Assembly (NCBI GenBank): GCA_037074705.1
Contig: CM073590.1
Span: 90,202,947 to 90,266,946, forward strand
Length of the DNA stretch: 64,000 nt
From: Zhengitettix transpicula
Lineage: Eukaryota; Arthropoda; Insecta; Orthoptera; Tetrigidae
Reading direction: 5' to 3'
Made by a program: the position numbers and the translations under genes. Positions 45,431 to 56,100 of the stretch are shown piece by piece (position 1 is the stretch's first letter; every line of letters begins with the position of its first letter). The notes under the pieces are model-generated. The model had not been told where the DNA came from and ran no database searches. It saw only the letters and a list, made by a program, of their open reading frames with translations.

Positions 45431-45960
45431 TGCGACGAGCCTCAAGGTTATAACTGCCAAAGTTTGGTTTTAGGAGCGCGAGATTTATAGCTCAATCATG
45501 AAGTTGGAGCATTATGACGCCATTCCGATACTGCTTGCAGGTTTCAAACTCATTTACATCCGCTGCGCAGAGACTTACTAGATTGCGTACTGATTTATTC
45601 CTGTTGGTCGTAAATCTGTACACAAGAAACTGTAACTGTAACCGGAACATAAAACTATATTCCAGACAAGAATGAAGACGGTTGATAGAAGCGAAAATCT
45701 GACACGCGACGATAACTTCCTCCAGGTATTATTTTCGGGGCATGCTGTCATAAATCTGATAAGTTGAAAAATGTTCAAAACTTTGATTATCTGCCAAGAC
45801 TTCAGAGCACTGAGAAGTGTAGTTGGTAATTGAGGACTCTAGTATATTCAGAGTGGTTTGTTTCTTGGTTTCTCGTAAAATGGTGTCTTGTGAATCAGTC
45901 CATATTGTTGCTAGAATAAAACAACTTATTCCCTGTAACCAGAGAACTAACATACGCGGT
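45431..45960. other. Higher-complexity island, unassigned
   Basis: Balanced sequence with minus-strand frames 45,578-45,778 and 45,729-45,953, neither recognised. No repeat similarity. Candidate conserved non-coding DNA. Confidence 0.22.
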
Positions 45961-47270
45961 TAAATGAAAATATTAAATTATTTTATTTTCCCAGTAATGG
46001 TAAATCGTATTACAGATCACTTATAAAATAATTTTCATTACTACTATATTAATGCATCATTTAATAAATTCAGCTATTAATAAATTTAATTTCTTAGTTT
46101 TCAAGTAATATAACGTGGGATACAAAACTAAAACTGTAAAACGGAAAATCTTCAACCCCATATTCTACATAAAACATATTAAACAGCTTGAAGTAGGGTG
46201 TAATCCCAGTAGGGATAAGACAAAGTATAAAGAAAATTGGTTTATGCATAATTTGTTTTCACTGAGATGAGAGTCATAGATTATTCAAATCGAATAACGG
46301 GAGAAATATGGAATAAAGAAGGAAGATTATATGAAACAAAGGCCATATATTTGATACTATGGTAGAATAGCTGTAAACGAAAACAATATTCTTTAAGTGT
46401 CATGTAAATACAAAGTAATATATTTTCTTATATTCTTAATGCACTTATTGAGTTAAATCACTTAGGCTGTATCACCCAGTTTACTATTCAGCACTTCCTA
46501 TTTATAAGCTCATATTAGTTTGCGTAGAAGATGGTGTAATATGCCCTTTATTGCGTGTGAGACATTCTAATATATAACATTCTGCTCGAAATACGATATG
46601 TTTAGGCGTAGTGGCAAACAAATATCACCATTACTGCTGTATTGGCAAATACGTCGTAGGCTCTGCAAATATGGGCACAACATTGAAGAGAACGTGCGCT
46701 AACATCAATAAATGTAGCAGAAGGCAATAATTTCATCCTGTCTGTAGGGTTACACAACCAGCACTAACTATTGCCCAAAATTCAAACACATATTGATATT
46801 TGCAGTGATGGTTTTAACAATTGTTAACTGTTAATTTAAAATAATTTTCAAGCCTTGTTGAAAGGTGGGTGTACTTATTATTAATGAGATAGGTCTTTGA
46901 AAAATTACGAGGCTTACGATAACTTAATTGGTATGTTAAAGCGGCTATAACATTCAGATTTGGTTAAAACGTTTCATTTCAAAACAGATTAATTAAATTA
47001 TGCGTTTGAGTCATTTTGTTAATGCGAGAGCCGTTACATTGTCGATTACAGGTAATGTTGAAGAAGACCAAGATGTTGAAATGTAAATTAAACATGAACT
47101 TCCACTTCTAAAAAGATTAAAAAATTAATTACACAGGTTTTATAATAAACAAATTTATCATAAATAAAGAAATTTTAAATTGCTTGGACCGACTCTCATG
47201 CAGTTAAAACCGATAACTATTATAACAATGTTTTGGAAGATATGAGTTAATCTAGGAAGCCTGCGAGAGC
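45961..47270. other. AT-rich spacer with a complex patch at 46,460-46,760
   Basis: The patch contains ccctttattgcgtg (caudal-type TTTAT core) and cacaacattg but no frame. A degenerate hammerhead-like motif is listed separately at 47,058. The remainder is featureless. Confidence 0.35.
47058..47084 (+). ncRNA. Degenerate hammerhead-like motif
   Basis: TTGAAGA, 13 bases, GAAATGT: the first C of the core is T. The spacing and flanks (ttgaagaagaccaagatg) resemble the 20.3-kb motif (ctgaagaagaacaaaaatg), which suggests common origin more than activity. Confidence 0.25.
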
Positions 47271-47271
47271 T

Positions 47272-47790
47272 GTTCTGTCGCATGTGAACCTTCCCAGAGA
47301 GCTCTGGAGGAGACTACCCTTGGGGAAGCCTTCTCCTCTCTCTGTTATTTTTTTAAACTAAGGTTCCCACAAGCTGAGGAACCTCGGTCTCTGTTTTGAG
47401 AGGTGTATGTTCCGGAGTCATAGACATTGGCCATACGGCAAGAGTTGTTACTACTCCTGTTAGAACAGTCGGCCAGCTGCCTCTTAAACTGGTCAAAGCA
47501 CGGAGAAGGGAAAGCTGCTTCCCTACAGGTAACCCCTCTATCTCCATCGGAACGACGTGTGACAAGTATCCAATGCTCGACCTACCTGATGCAGGTTTTC
47601 TGGAGTTTGTCCTGCATCACTTTTAGTCAAATTCTAGGTAGGATCCTTAAACTGGCCCGGGGACCCTGGTTAACCGATGGATACCTTACTCTACCCTTCC
47701 GCATCCACCATTTCAAATCCCCTTCTCAGCTATTAAAGGGGAGTTGCTACCACGTGGATTACCCTCATTGCGCCTAAAAAGAATGAGTTA
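47272..47790 (+). repeat. Unnamed GC-rich repeat, copy C (most complete)
   Basis: This copy has all modules in order: ctggaggagactacccttgggga, ttttgagaggtgtatgttccgg, ggccatacggcaagagttgt, agaacagtcggccagctgcc, acccctctatctccatcgg, cgacctacctgatgcagg, ttgtcctgcatcactttta, aggtaggatccttaaac, ctctacccttccgcatcc and gttgctaccacgtggatta. It extends some 45 bases further 5' than copy B. Frames stay open on both strands (47,396-47,626 plus; 47,427-47,777 plus; 47,353-47,565 minus). No inverted ends, poly-A tail or tRNA promoter was seen. Confidence 0.88.
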
Positions 47791-48415
47791 TATTGTTGAC
47801 CTTTAACATTAAAAAAACATCAGTATGTTTTTGTTACGTAAACGGAACTGACTTAAATTACAAATGAATAACATTTACCATTTACATATAACTAATTAAG
47901 TTAAAATGATAATATATTATATATTATGTTTAAATTATTTGTATCGTTTTTACATTAATATCAGTAGAACTCAATCGGTGAGTCCATGCAATTGCGAATT
48001 GTTTTATTTGTGTTAAATATGTTTGTTAAAGGACATGTGAATTGAATTTTTTACCCTATTTAGAGTTTGATTTTATTATACAAAATTTATGGAAACAGAT
48101 TTTTATTATAGAAATTAATTTAAAATTTTAGATTTAATTAATTTAATGAATTCTGTTTATAGTGAAATGCAACGAAACCTTGACGAACGTTTTGAATGTC
48201 ATAGATTTATATTAATTAGGCATCCTTTCTCATTAATGCATTACCTGATGAGGTTCCAAATTTGTGACGAAACATTGTATTTCTTTTTGCATGCTTAATT
48301 TAATTGATGATGTAGTTCTCGAATTTATCAATGAATTTTTCAAACTGTATAATTTAATCATTTTGATTAAACTTAATGTCAGATAAATATAAATTTTAAA
48401 ACAAATGAAAAATTA
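47791..48415. other. AT-rich spacer around a hammerhead-like motif
   Basis: No coding sequence. If the motif at 48,245 marks a Penelope-like end, part of this stretch would be its tail, but nothing else supports that. Confidence 0.35.
48245..48273 (+). ncRNA. Hammerhead-ribozyme-like core
   Basis: CTGATGA (48,245-48,251), a 17-base spacer and GAAAC (48,269-48,273): an exact match to the canonical CUGAUGA...GAAAC core. After GAAAC, ATTGTA permits the two-pair minimal stem III (A-C with G-T) followed by A. atgca just upstream (48,236-48,240) is complementary to tgcat downstream (about 48,288-48,292), a possible stem I. The spacer does not form a good stem II, so it is probably a decayed copy. 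Confidence 0.4.
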
Positions 48416-48419
48416 ACGT

Positions 48420-48615
48420 ATATAGTGGCAGTAGCGTACGATAGCTGCTGACGTGGGTGGGAAGGAAGGTGAGGCAGTGCTGAAGAAACACATACACAAC
48501 AAAGATCGAGAGCGCACAAGTTCTAAGCGCTTATTGAGCTGCTTGGCAGGTATACATTCTACACAGAAAGGCACTAAGCTGAGCTGTCATCCTATCTGCC
48601 GCGCACTATAGATGA
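48420..48615. other. GC-richer 190-bp patch, unassigned
   Basis: Contains ctgacgtgggtgggaagg and aagcgcttattgagctgcttgg. No frame or family recognised. Isolated in AT-rich flanks; may be an old repeat or regulatory DNA. Confidence 0.22.
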
Positions 48616-49034
48616 TATTAACAATAAATGTTTAAAATTAAGCATCTGAATATATTTTAGGAAATCAGAATTATTATGATTTTCTTAATTTTGTTCCGTA
48701 ATTCTTATTCCACATTTTTCAGTAATGAGTCGGTTATGGGAGTTTCTGAACTTAATTCATACTAAATTGCCATTCCTAATTTATTAATCGTTATGCGTAA
48801 ATATATGTACAATTGTAACAAAGTATTAATTAATGTTTGGTTTCTAAGGGGAATAAAAATTGAGCTAAATTATTTTTTGCAATCAATATTAACAAAAGTC
48901 AAAATGATATTTAAATGGTTTGGAAGCGAAATTACACAAGCCAGTTCATCACTAATGGTCTAATGGAAAATGAATTAAACACTCATAACATTACAACAAA
49001 ATCAGAGATCAAAATTTTGTTGGAATTCAGGGCT

Positions 49035-49520
49035 GTTTGAACAACGAAAACCAAGCTACAATTGAAAGGATCTTTCTTAGAAAAAACATGCATAAAGTGA
49101 ATCAGGACTTCCAAATCCACAAAATATCTTACCAACGACACACACATGTTCTGTGTTTATTAGACAGTTATTATTCATCCTATGGTTCGTACGAACAAGT
49201 GGGTAGCAAAAGAAAGGAGCTTAAAAGTAGTGTTGCATTCGATAAATCGGCGGCTAAATCCTCTACATTTCCTCACGACACAGCCGTGAGGCAAGACTCG
49301 TTTGTCATTCACCCCTCTTTACCTCCCGTTGGCTCTAAATGTCTGTGCTTACAGCCCCAGATCTGTGTAGGTAAGCTCCGCGGATCGATCATCGCAATAA
49401 AACTGCAGCCACGCTATAAAAAAAGGAAACTCTCTGTTTACAGATCGCCAGGAGCATCAATCATATGTCATGTTTCCCACATCTACAAGGAAAAAGAGAA
49501 ACACGTCACTGAATAATTTA
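49035..49520 (+). other. 159-codon open frame without ATG in a complex patch
   Basis: The open stretch 49,037-49,516 starts with TTG; its first ATG is at codon 18. The product is basic with an S/K-rich middle and no domain I know. The DNA at 49,190-49,450 is balanced, with an imperfect palindrome cctcacgacacagccgtgagg near 49,270. Candidate regulatory element or orphan exon. Confidence 0.22.
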
Positions 49521-50100
49521 CTTTCGGAAGAAAAAAAAAATTGAACGTTTTCAGGGGAAATGTTCCGAGTCAAAATTTTTCAGTGTATAAATATTGGGTA
49601 CAGAGATTTCTTTCACCTTTAAATTTCAAGATGTTATTTCAAATATTTAGTAAAATTATTTTTATTAGAATAATTTCAATTTGAAATTCTTTATTATTCG
49701 ATTTGAGTTTAGGCGAATAATTACAAAATGTATGATGAGATGTAGTTAAACTTGAATTAAACGCGTATTATTTCTAAAAGAATTTCTGTATTCCTTTTAA
49801 TAAATGATCCGTACAGTAGGACGATTGTTGTTGAAATTTTATTACGAGAGTTGAATTTTTGTCTACATATTTCCTTTCAACTTCTAGAAGATCCTAATCC
49901 TTTGCTAAGGGCAATAAATTAGTTATCATATAATTATCATGGTAAAAAGTAACAATATTTTTTGCAAGATTCAGAAAAGTGAGTGTTTGAAATTTAATTC
50001 GATATGCATCTATTTAAATCCCTGTAAATTCGTGACATTTAATAAAAAGGACATTGCGCATTTATGATACCTTTATGAACAATTTAGTTGTAACCTTTGA
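49521..50100. other. AT-rich spacer, nothing recognised
   Basis: No gene or repeat seen. Confidence 0.5.
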
Positions 50101-50103
50101 GAT

Positions 50104-50796
50104 TTTGGTGAAACATAATCGTAGGATAATCCATATTAATTTGAAATTTAGTTTTTTTTAATAAATAATGATTATAAATTCTACTGGGAAATTATTGGTC
50201 CCTCGGGGGAAGCGAACAGAAGCTCATTATTTTAGAAGTTAGCACCTTATAAAGTACGCTTCAGTTCTTTCGCGTCGAATGCATTATATCCACGCATGTT
50301 ATGATCCAAATTTACGGACTAATTACAAATACAGCTCACCAATCGTAAAAATTTTAGTTGTTTATATAAATTTACAACCAGATTTAAAATTCTTTACGCT
50401 AATATAGAATATAGGATTAATATTAAAACAATGGCATGATGAGGACTCCTCCACGGAAGAGGCATCTAGAACTTAGTTGCATGTGTGTGTAGGAAGCAAA
50501 TTGTGGGATTTTGTCGTTAGGAGTAGTTATTTTGTGAAGTAAAATTTTTTAAAGAATTTTAGAAACCCCTTAAAAAGACTATTTGTTCGTATGAAATTAC
50601 GTTAGATGGAATTTTACCATATTTTTAGCAATATTATTTCTCTATATTTTAGAAATTTCGACCAATAATGTAAACTATTTACATCTTGGAATATATATAA
50701 TCTTTTATTTGGTTGAATATAATCGTAGGATAAACCACATTAATTTGAATTTTAGCTTTTTTAATAAATAATGATTATAAATTGTACTGGTACTTG
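50104..50796 (+). repeat. Pair of about 80-bp direct repeats 607 bp apart
   Basis: ataatcgtaggataa.cca.attaatttgaa, then ttttttaataaataatgattataaatt.tactgg occurs at about 50,115-50,187 and 50,720-50,793. Between them lies AT-rich DNA with no coding motif. LTR-like in arrangement but too short and without TG...CA ends; more likely two copies of a small dispersed repeat. Confidence 0.5.
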
Positions 50797-50799
50797 ACA

Positions 50800-52250
50800 G
50801 CCAGTTAAGCATTTTGCAGCATACTTGTTCCAAACAAAGGACTTTTTGCTGCACTAAAAACATATCTTGTTACCACTTACCGTTTACAAATTGCAAAGTA
50901 ATTTGGAAAATACAAAACTTGTGAATAGCTAAAAATGAATAAAATTATTTCGATCCGTACAAGGCACTATCTCATATAAAATCGATTAATTGAAGGCATA
51001 TATATATATATATATTGTAATGATGATACCAAATTAAAATGGAACAATATTAAATTTCGCCACACGCTGGCAAGCCAAAAATGTAATAATCGGAATGAAA
51101 ACAATTTAAAATGAAATTAATATTATAATGGAAAATTATATCATGAAGAAGCATGAATAACAACATTTATTGAAACTGACCAAAAAATTAATTTATTATT
51201 ATTCAAAATAATTTAAAATTATAAAATAATTACTCGCCGACCTTTTACATTTATTTCATACAAACAAATTAATTTTCTATTGATCTCAGGGTCCTTTCTG
51301 AGCCTTTAAATAAAGAATATTTTACTCCCTTTCGAAACAAGCAATTTACAAATTTATACCAAAAAAATCGAAATCGAATACTGACGATGGTTGATCTTTA
51401 ATCTAACGTTTCAAAATTATTTATATGATTTCAACTCGGTTTTCCTTGATACCTGGGCAATCGGATCCTTTCATCGACACACACTCTAAATTTTAAAAAT
51501 AATAAAACAGTCCATTCTTACACTGAATTTACACTTCACTTTTAATTTGTAATATTGGCGGCACCTCGTAGACGAACTTTACCATCAATTACTCCAATTT
51601 CGCTGTGATACCGAAATTCCTCCTCGTAGAACTTTAGGATTGTTTGTGGAAACTTGTAACACTCAAAAATCTTTCTGAGTCACCAACTGCGTGAATATCG
51701 CCGAATTTTACTTTTTTTAAAATGTCTCGTTTTGTTAGGTTTCGACCAAATGCTGTCGTTTCTATTTCTGACCGCTATTTAATTTTATTTTTAAATATTT
51801 TAAATTGTCTCGACTAACACGACCACTCTCTGTCGTTTTTGATTGCTTACTGTCTACTTCACCACCTCCGCGCGCCATGTCTAAAAAATACTATGCCTGT
51901 TTTATTATCGTCCATTATTTTGTCTTTGTGTATATTTGCCGGTAACAATTCCAGTTCAACAGTTTATAATTATTAATAATTAAAGAAATTTAAATTTGAT
52001 TAGCTTCACGTCGAAGTGCCAATTTGTAGTGAATACAATGAGAGTCAATTAAGTTAAACGTTAATGCATCAATTTAAATATTAAATGGCAGGATATTCAA
52101 TAATAAATGAGAATTTTTAAATGAACAAGCAAATTAATTTATTAATTTCACAAATATTTAAATTTACAAATAGCTATCCATTGAATTTTGCAATAGTTAT
52201 ATCGAAATTAACTTTCCATTTATATTATTTATTACTGTTTTATTATCAAA
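50800..52250. other. AT-rich spacer
   Basis: Contains a short (TA)n run at 50,999-51,016 and a slightly more complex segment at 51,540-51,880. No gene. Confidence 0.45.
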
Positions 52251-52251
52251 T

Positions 52252-52298
<47 letters not shown>

Positions 52299-52305
52299 TA
52301 TTTTG

Positions 52306-52337
<32 letters not shown>

Positions 52338-52338
52338 C
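52252..52338. repeat. Compound (CT)n(TA)n microsatellite
   Basis: A CT tract (52,252-52,276) passes into TA (52,277-52,297), and a second TA run lies at 52,314-52,337. The open frame across it (52,121-52,381) is repeat-driven. Confidence 0.9.
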
Positions 52339-52379
52339 AGGGTCTTTACTGGGCAATTTATGGTACCAGGGCAATTTTT

Positions 52380-52760
52380 AGCTCGTTGAAAACACTTACA
52401 CAAACATTGCAGTCTATAACAAGACATTCTTTACTCTAAACATCACTGTTGGTTTGCCAAAAGTTGGTTATATCTCGATGACTACTTAACTATGCAATAA
52501 TTTAACAACTTTATTTTGTAATCTCTCCACGAAGACTTTACACAGTTATATTTTGACGAAAACTGCTATACTCTGCAATCTTTACACTGCAATATCTCGA
52601 TGACTGCTCCATTCTGCTTTATGTGACAACTTTATATAATGCTATCCCTCTACAAAGAATTTACACAGAAATATCTCCTCAAAAACTTTTCTCTGCTATA
52701 CTTTTGCGACGTCTGGTCTCTGCTCAATTTCTACGAAGACTGCCTACACATTGCATCCAG
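52380..52760 (+). repeat. Degenerate minisatellite, about 120-bp units with about 40-bp subunits
   Basis: tatctcgatgact..t starts at about 52,470 and again at 52,593. Each is followed by aacaacttta or gacaacttta, ctct.cac.aagactttacac or ctctacaaagaatttacac, and aga.atat. Subunits ending in tttacac or ttacactg recur about every 40 bases. C/T-rich on the plus strand. Confidence 0.55.
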
Positions 52761-52825
52761 CGAGCCAACGGCCTACAATACCTTGAACCTGTTGCATTAT
52801 TGCCCATTATTGTGAGTTTCTGCCG

Positions 52826-52826
<1 letters not shown>

Positions 52827-52861
<35 letters not shown>
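52827..52861. repeat. (TA)n microsatellite
   Basis: About 17 TA units at the end of the minisatellite region. Confidence 0.95.
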
Positions 52862-52865
<4 letters not shown>

Positions 52866-53825
52866 TGAAAAAATGAATCCTTTATTTTCTATTGACTATT
52901 CTTAGTATAGAAAAATTTGGCTCACAAGTAGGTCTACATAAGGATTCTATAAAGATAATTACTGAATTTTATTGCAATATGAATAATTACAGAACTACAA
53001 CACATACTGATTAACATTTTTATGCCTATAAAATAATTTCACATGTGTGGAATTGATATTCATTTATTAAAGATTTAATTTTGATTGTAATTAACGAAAA
53101 AGTTTTGTTTTTAATTCATGTTATATAACAGTATCCTCAGAAGGAAGCCCTGTTTCCGGACCTAATATTTCTACCATTATCAGACTTTCCTTCAATAAAT
53201 TTTCTACATAATCCTCATTTTTTTTATAACTCAAAACTGGAAATTAATACTCTATCGGTTGACAGCCATATTACGAGAAGGTGATAAACTGTTCAAAGAA
53301 GGGTAATACAATCGAGAAAAACACTGAAACGTTTCGGAGAAAGAAAATTGTACTACCCTCCCGGAACAAATGAAATGATGTCTCTGTTAATCCATGAAAC
53401 TGTTAAGAGATGGAAGGATGGGGTTCACTGAGTGAGGGGTGTTAGTTTGCAGTAATGCTCCAGATCGGTTCGTTGGGCTTGATGGGGTTGTTTGTCTGCA
53501 TCAAGAACACTTAACAAAGCAAAGCCCACGATTGCGAAGAGCTATTATCGTTAAACGAATGACACAAGATAAACACTGTTGAATTGTGTGCAAAGAAATG
53601 TAAATACGGGTCGTGGAAGGTGTGGGAATCATTAAAGAATAACATTTAGATTCTGGATAAATTGAAGGAAAAGTACTCCACGTGAAAAGAAGAGGTTATA
53701 ATAGCTATAATATTATTACTTATAACCAGGAGCATGAATTGTTTTGCAATTCTTCTTCTGACACTTCAGAACATAAAATATTTAATATTAGCTAATATGT
53801 ATCGATATTTATGTATTATATTTAG
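52862..53825. other. Spacer; higher-complexity patch at 53,290-53,660
   Basis: The patch contains ggttcgttgggcttgatgggg, gcaaagcccacgattgcgaag and gggtcgtggaaggtgtggg with no open frame. Possible regulatory DNA. The rest is AT-rich. Confidence 0.28.
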
Positions 53826-53849
53826 ATGTTCAGGTTGGAACAATATCGA

Positions 53850-53917
53850 CCGGACGAGGACTCGAACCTGGGCCATCCCCCTTACCGGGAGGAAGCTTTA
53901 ACAACTGAGTTACCCCA
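53850..53917 (-). repeat. tRNA-derived SINE head, copy 2
   Basis: On the minus strand: box A TAACTCAGTTGTTAAAGC (53,899-53,912 region), an anticodon-like arm with stem TCCTC/GGGGG and 7-base loop CCGGTAA, and a perfect box B GGTTCGAGTCC (53,858-53,868). The loop matches the copy at 9.8 kb (CCGGTAT), and the downstream bases GATATTGTTCCAACC parallel ACATTTTTCCACCC there, so both belong to one SINE family. Acceptor-stem pairing is absent, so it is not a tRNA gene. Confidence 0.75.
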
Positions 53918-54570
53918 TATTGACTCCAGACCTTTTTGGTACCACACACCTTTACTTAATTACGTAGATACGATACATTTCATATAATGACTCATTATAC
54001 CAATTGTCCTATTCCATTGTTTACAGACACAAATATTATTTTATATGGAAAAAAATAATTAATTACATCTTTGACTGTATCACAAGCTATAATATAAATA
54101 ATTACTTCTTTAGTCCGACAGTATGTAATATTTTAACCTTTGATTTTAAAATAATGCTACAAAAATTATTTATTTATTAATTGGATCCGCTGTTTCACGC
54201 TACTACGTCACACAATTCAACTGCTTGCAGGTACTTACGTTGCAGTCTGTAACAGCTGACATAAAATTTATGTAAATTCAAAACTCTTAATAACAACGCA
54301 AAATTTATTTAACTACTTTAATTTACACACACAGATAATTATTAGGATAAATTATCATAAACTCCTGTTTTGTGCCAATAAAATAAAAATACTTTTACAA
54401 ACTCAAGTATTACTTTATATAAAATAGATACTCTTTCGCTACACGTTGTGATGGGTATTTTTCAGTATTATGCTAATGGCTAAACGAAAAATTTCGTAGG
54501 AGATGTTAAAATCTGATTTGTCTTACGTTTTGTAAGGTCCTTAACACTCTCTCTTCATTTCTTTTATTTT
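53918..54570. other. AT-rich spacer, nothing recognised
   Basis: No gene or repeat. Part may be 5' flank of the SINE. Confidence 0.5.
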
Positions 54571-54574
54571 TATT

Positions 54575-55000
54575 TAGACAAATTACTCACATCCGGGAAG
54601 ATTGCAGTTACGAAGTTCTTCTCAGCACTCCAATGGTCTGGAACGCCTTGCTCAGCAATCAGGCTCGGACCGGGATCCGACACAGTGACGGAAACTAACA
54701 CCTTCAGGATTAAAATCAGAAAATCAAGGCTGCGTCTCTGCACAACAATCGCTCCTATCTACGCACAGGATCAAGCTGGAACCAACAACACGGCAGGTTA
54801 CAGAACAGTTGCCCCTCTGTGAACTCGATCATTCCAAAAATAGCCTCTCGTCCGTTCCGCGCATGTAGAAAAATCTCTTCAACTCGAAATCTGCGACTAA
54901 GAACTCTACTAAAAAACTAGTACTGCTACTTCAATTGCGCTGAAGCAATACCATTCCTCGTGTTCGATCAAGTCCAATACTATTATTTAGTGTCGTACTG
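54575..55000. other. Higher-complexity segment, start of a 1.5-kb GC-enriched block
   Basis: Balanced, C-rich on the plus strand (gctcggaccgggatccgacac, cgtccgttccgcgcatg). No frame of 60 codons. Could be an exon-less conserved region or a repeat edge. Confidence 0.25.
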
Positions 55001-55640
55001 CTTATTAGGATAGTTGTCCGATGATGAACCCAGATCGCAGACCCCACGGCGGCTCCCTTAAAAATGGTAGCAGGACTTCTAATCCCACGATATGGGCAAC
55101 AGTTTCACGGCTTCTAGTTGTCATGCGTTGTAGATACTCGTTTTGGCGGTATTGAACTGTTACTATTGTCAGTTGTGGGAGCAGTCCCATTAAGAAAAGT
55201 ACTCTGGAAGCAGAGGTCTCACCGAGCTTGCAGTACGAGGGGAGAGGTGGCTTATATGCTGATTAACTTACGCTTTTAGGTATCGCCCCTGTGTTCTGTT
55301 AATAATGATAGTAATCCAATGTCGAGACCAGGTGCAGAGCCCTAAGTTTGTCGCATTCCTTCTTATCCCACTTACGTGGATAATAGACTCAATGCCTCAA
55401 ATATTGCTCGCTTTGGCGGCATAGAATTGTTCCTATTATCAATTGTGGCAGGAACCTCACTAACAATATTACTCTGGGTCAAAATATTCCCCACGGTTGC
55501 GGCACGCGGGAAATGAGCAGTTGGAAGGGAGGGCGTGTGGTTCTCTCCAAGTTGTGTGTGGGAAGCTGATTTTCTGTCCTGTATGTAAGATGTAGTGGAG
55601 ACTCACTCAAGGCGGTCGTCTAGCCGTCGAGCACTAACCG
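55001..55640 (+). repeat. GC-enriched block with a diverged internal duplication, period about 268 bp
   Basis: ctcg.tttggcgg.at.gaa.tgtt.ctatt.tca.ttgtgg.ag.a...c.cattaa..a.a.tactctgg occurs at 55,138-55,208 and 55,406-55,478. The segments after each copy also share a g-rich run and gctgatt. The unit is not among the other repeat families here. A minus-strand ATG frame at 55,005-55,190 is unrecognised. Confidence 0.55.
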
Positions 55641-56100
55641 TATCCTTGGCGGCTTAAGTCGAGGAATGGAGATTGTCTCCATCACTTAGTATCCGATAAC
55701 GAAAGCGCCTGGCAATAATTATCGGTAGTAGTAGCCTGTTGCCATCAGAGAGAGATAGCCCAAACGAGATATCCATTCTGGTTTATTTGAACGAGCCTTC
55801 GGGTAGGTGCAACTCCACCCTTGAGGGCGAACCTGAGCTAGTAGTACTAACAGAACAATGCGGGCGGTTGACCAAGGCCGCCTTTCGGGGAACTTGGTAC
55901 CTTGGGGTGTATATGGGGGCCTTGGTCTATCCTAAGTCCCAAATGCCCTGTTGGGTTATGGCTTGACTAAGTCCCAACCCGATGCGCGTCCAAGTCTTTC
56001 GACAGGGTAATTGTTTCCCGGCTAAACGCTTTATTCTGTCCTTCCCTTGGAGCAGGATCCAGACCGCAGGGATTTTGGTATCTAGGTATGTCCTTTCTCT
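55641..56100 (+). other. GC-rich block with a long frame interrupted by one stop
   Basis: An ATG-started frame at 55,739-55,966 and a second frame at 55,982-56,212 are in the same register, separated by one TGA (55,964-55,966), giving about 150 codons. The protein contains CGRLTKAAFRGTWYLG, FRQGNCFPAKRF and similar non-random-looking segments, but I recognise no family. It could be part of the adjacent duplicated block, an unknown mobile element or chance in GC-rich DNA. Confidence 0.25.

Noticed and set aside
50104..50796. LTR retrotransposon flanked by direct repeats
   Set aside because: Repeats are only about 80 bp, without TG...CA ends, primer site or coding motifs between them.
52121..52381. 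Open frame with repeated IYIYIY and SLSLS as a membrane peptide
   Set aside because: Produced entirely by the CT/TA microsatellite.
53850..53917. True tRNA gene on the minus strand
   Set aside because: Boxes A and B are good but there is no acceptor stem, and the flank matches the other SINE copy.
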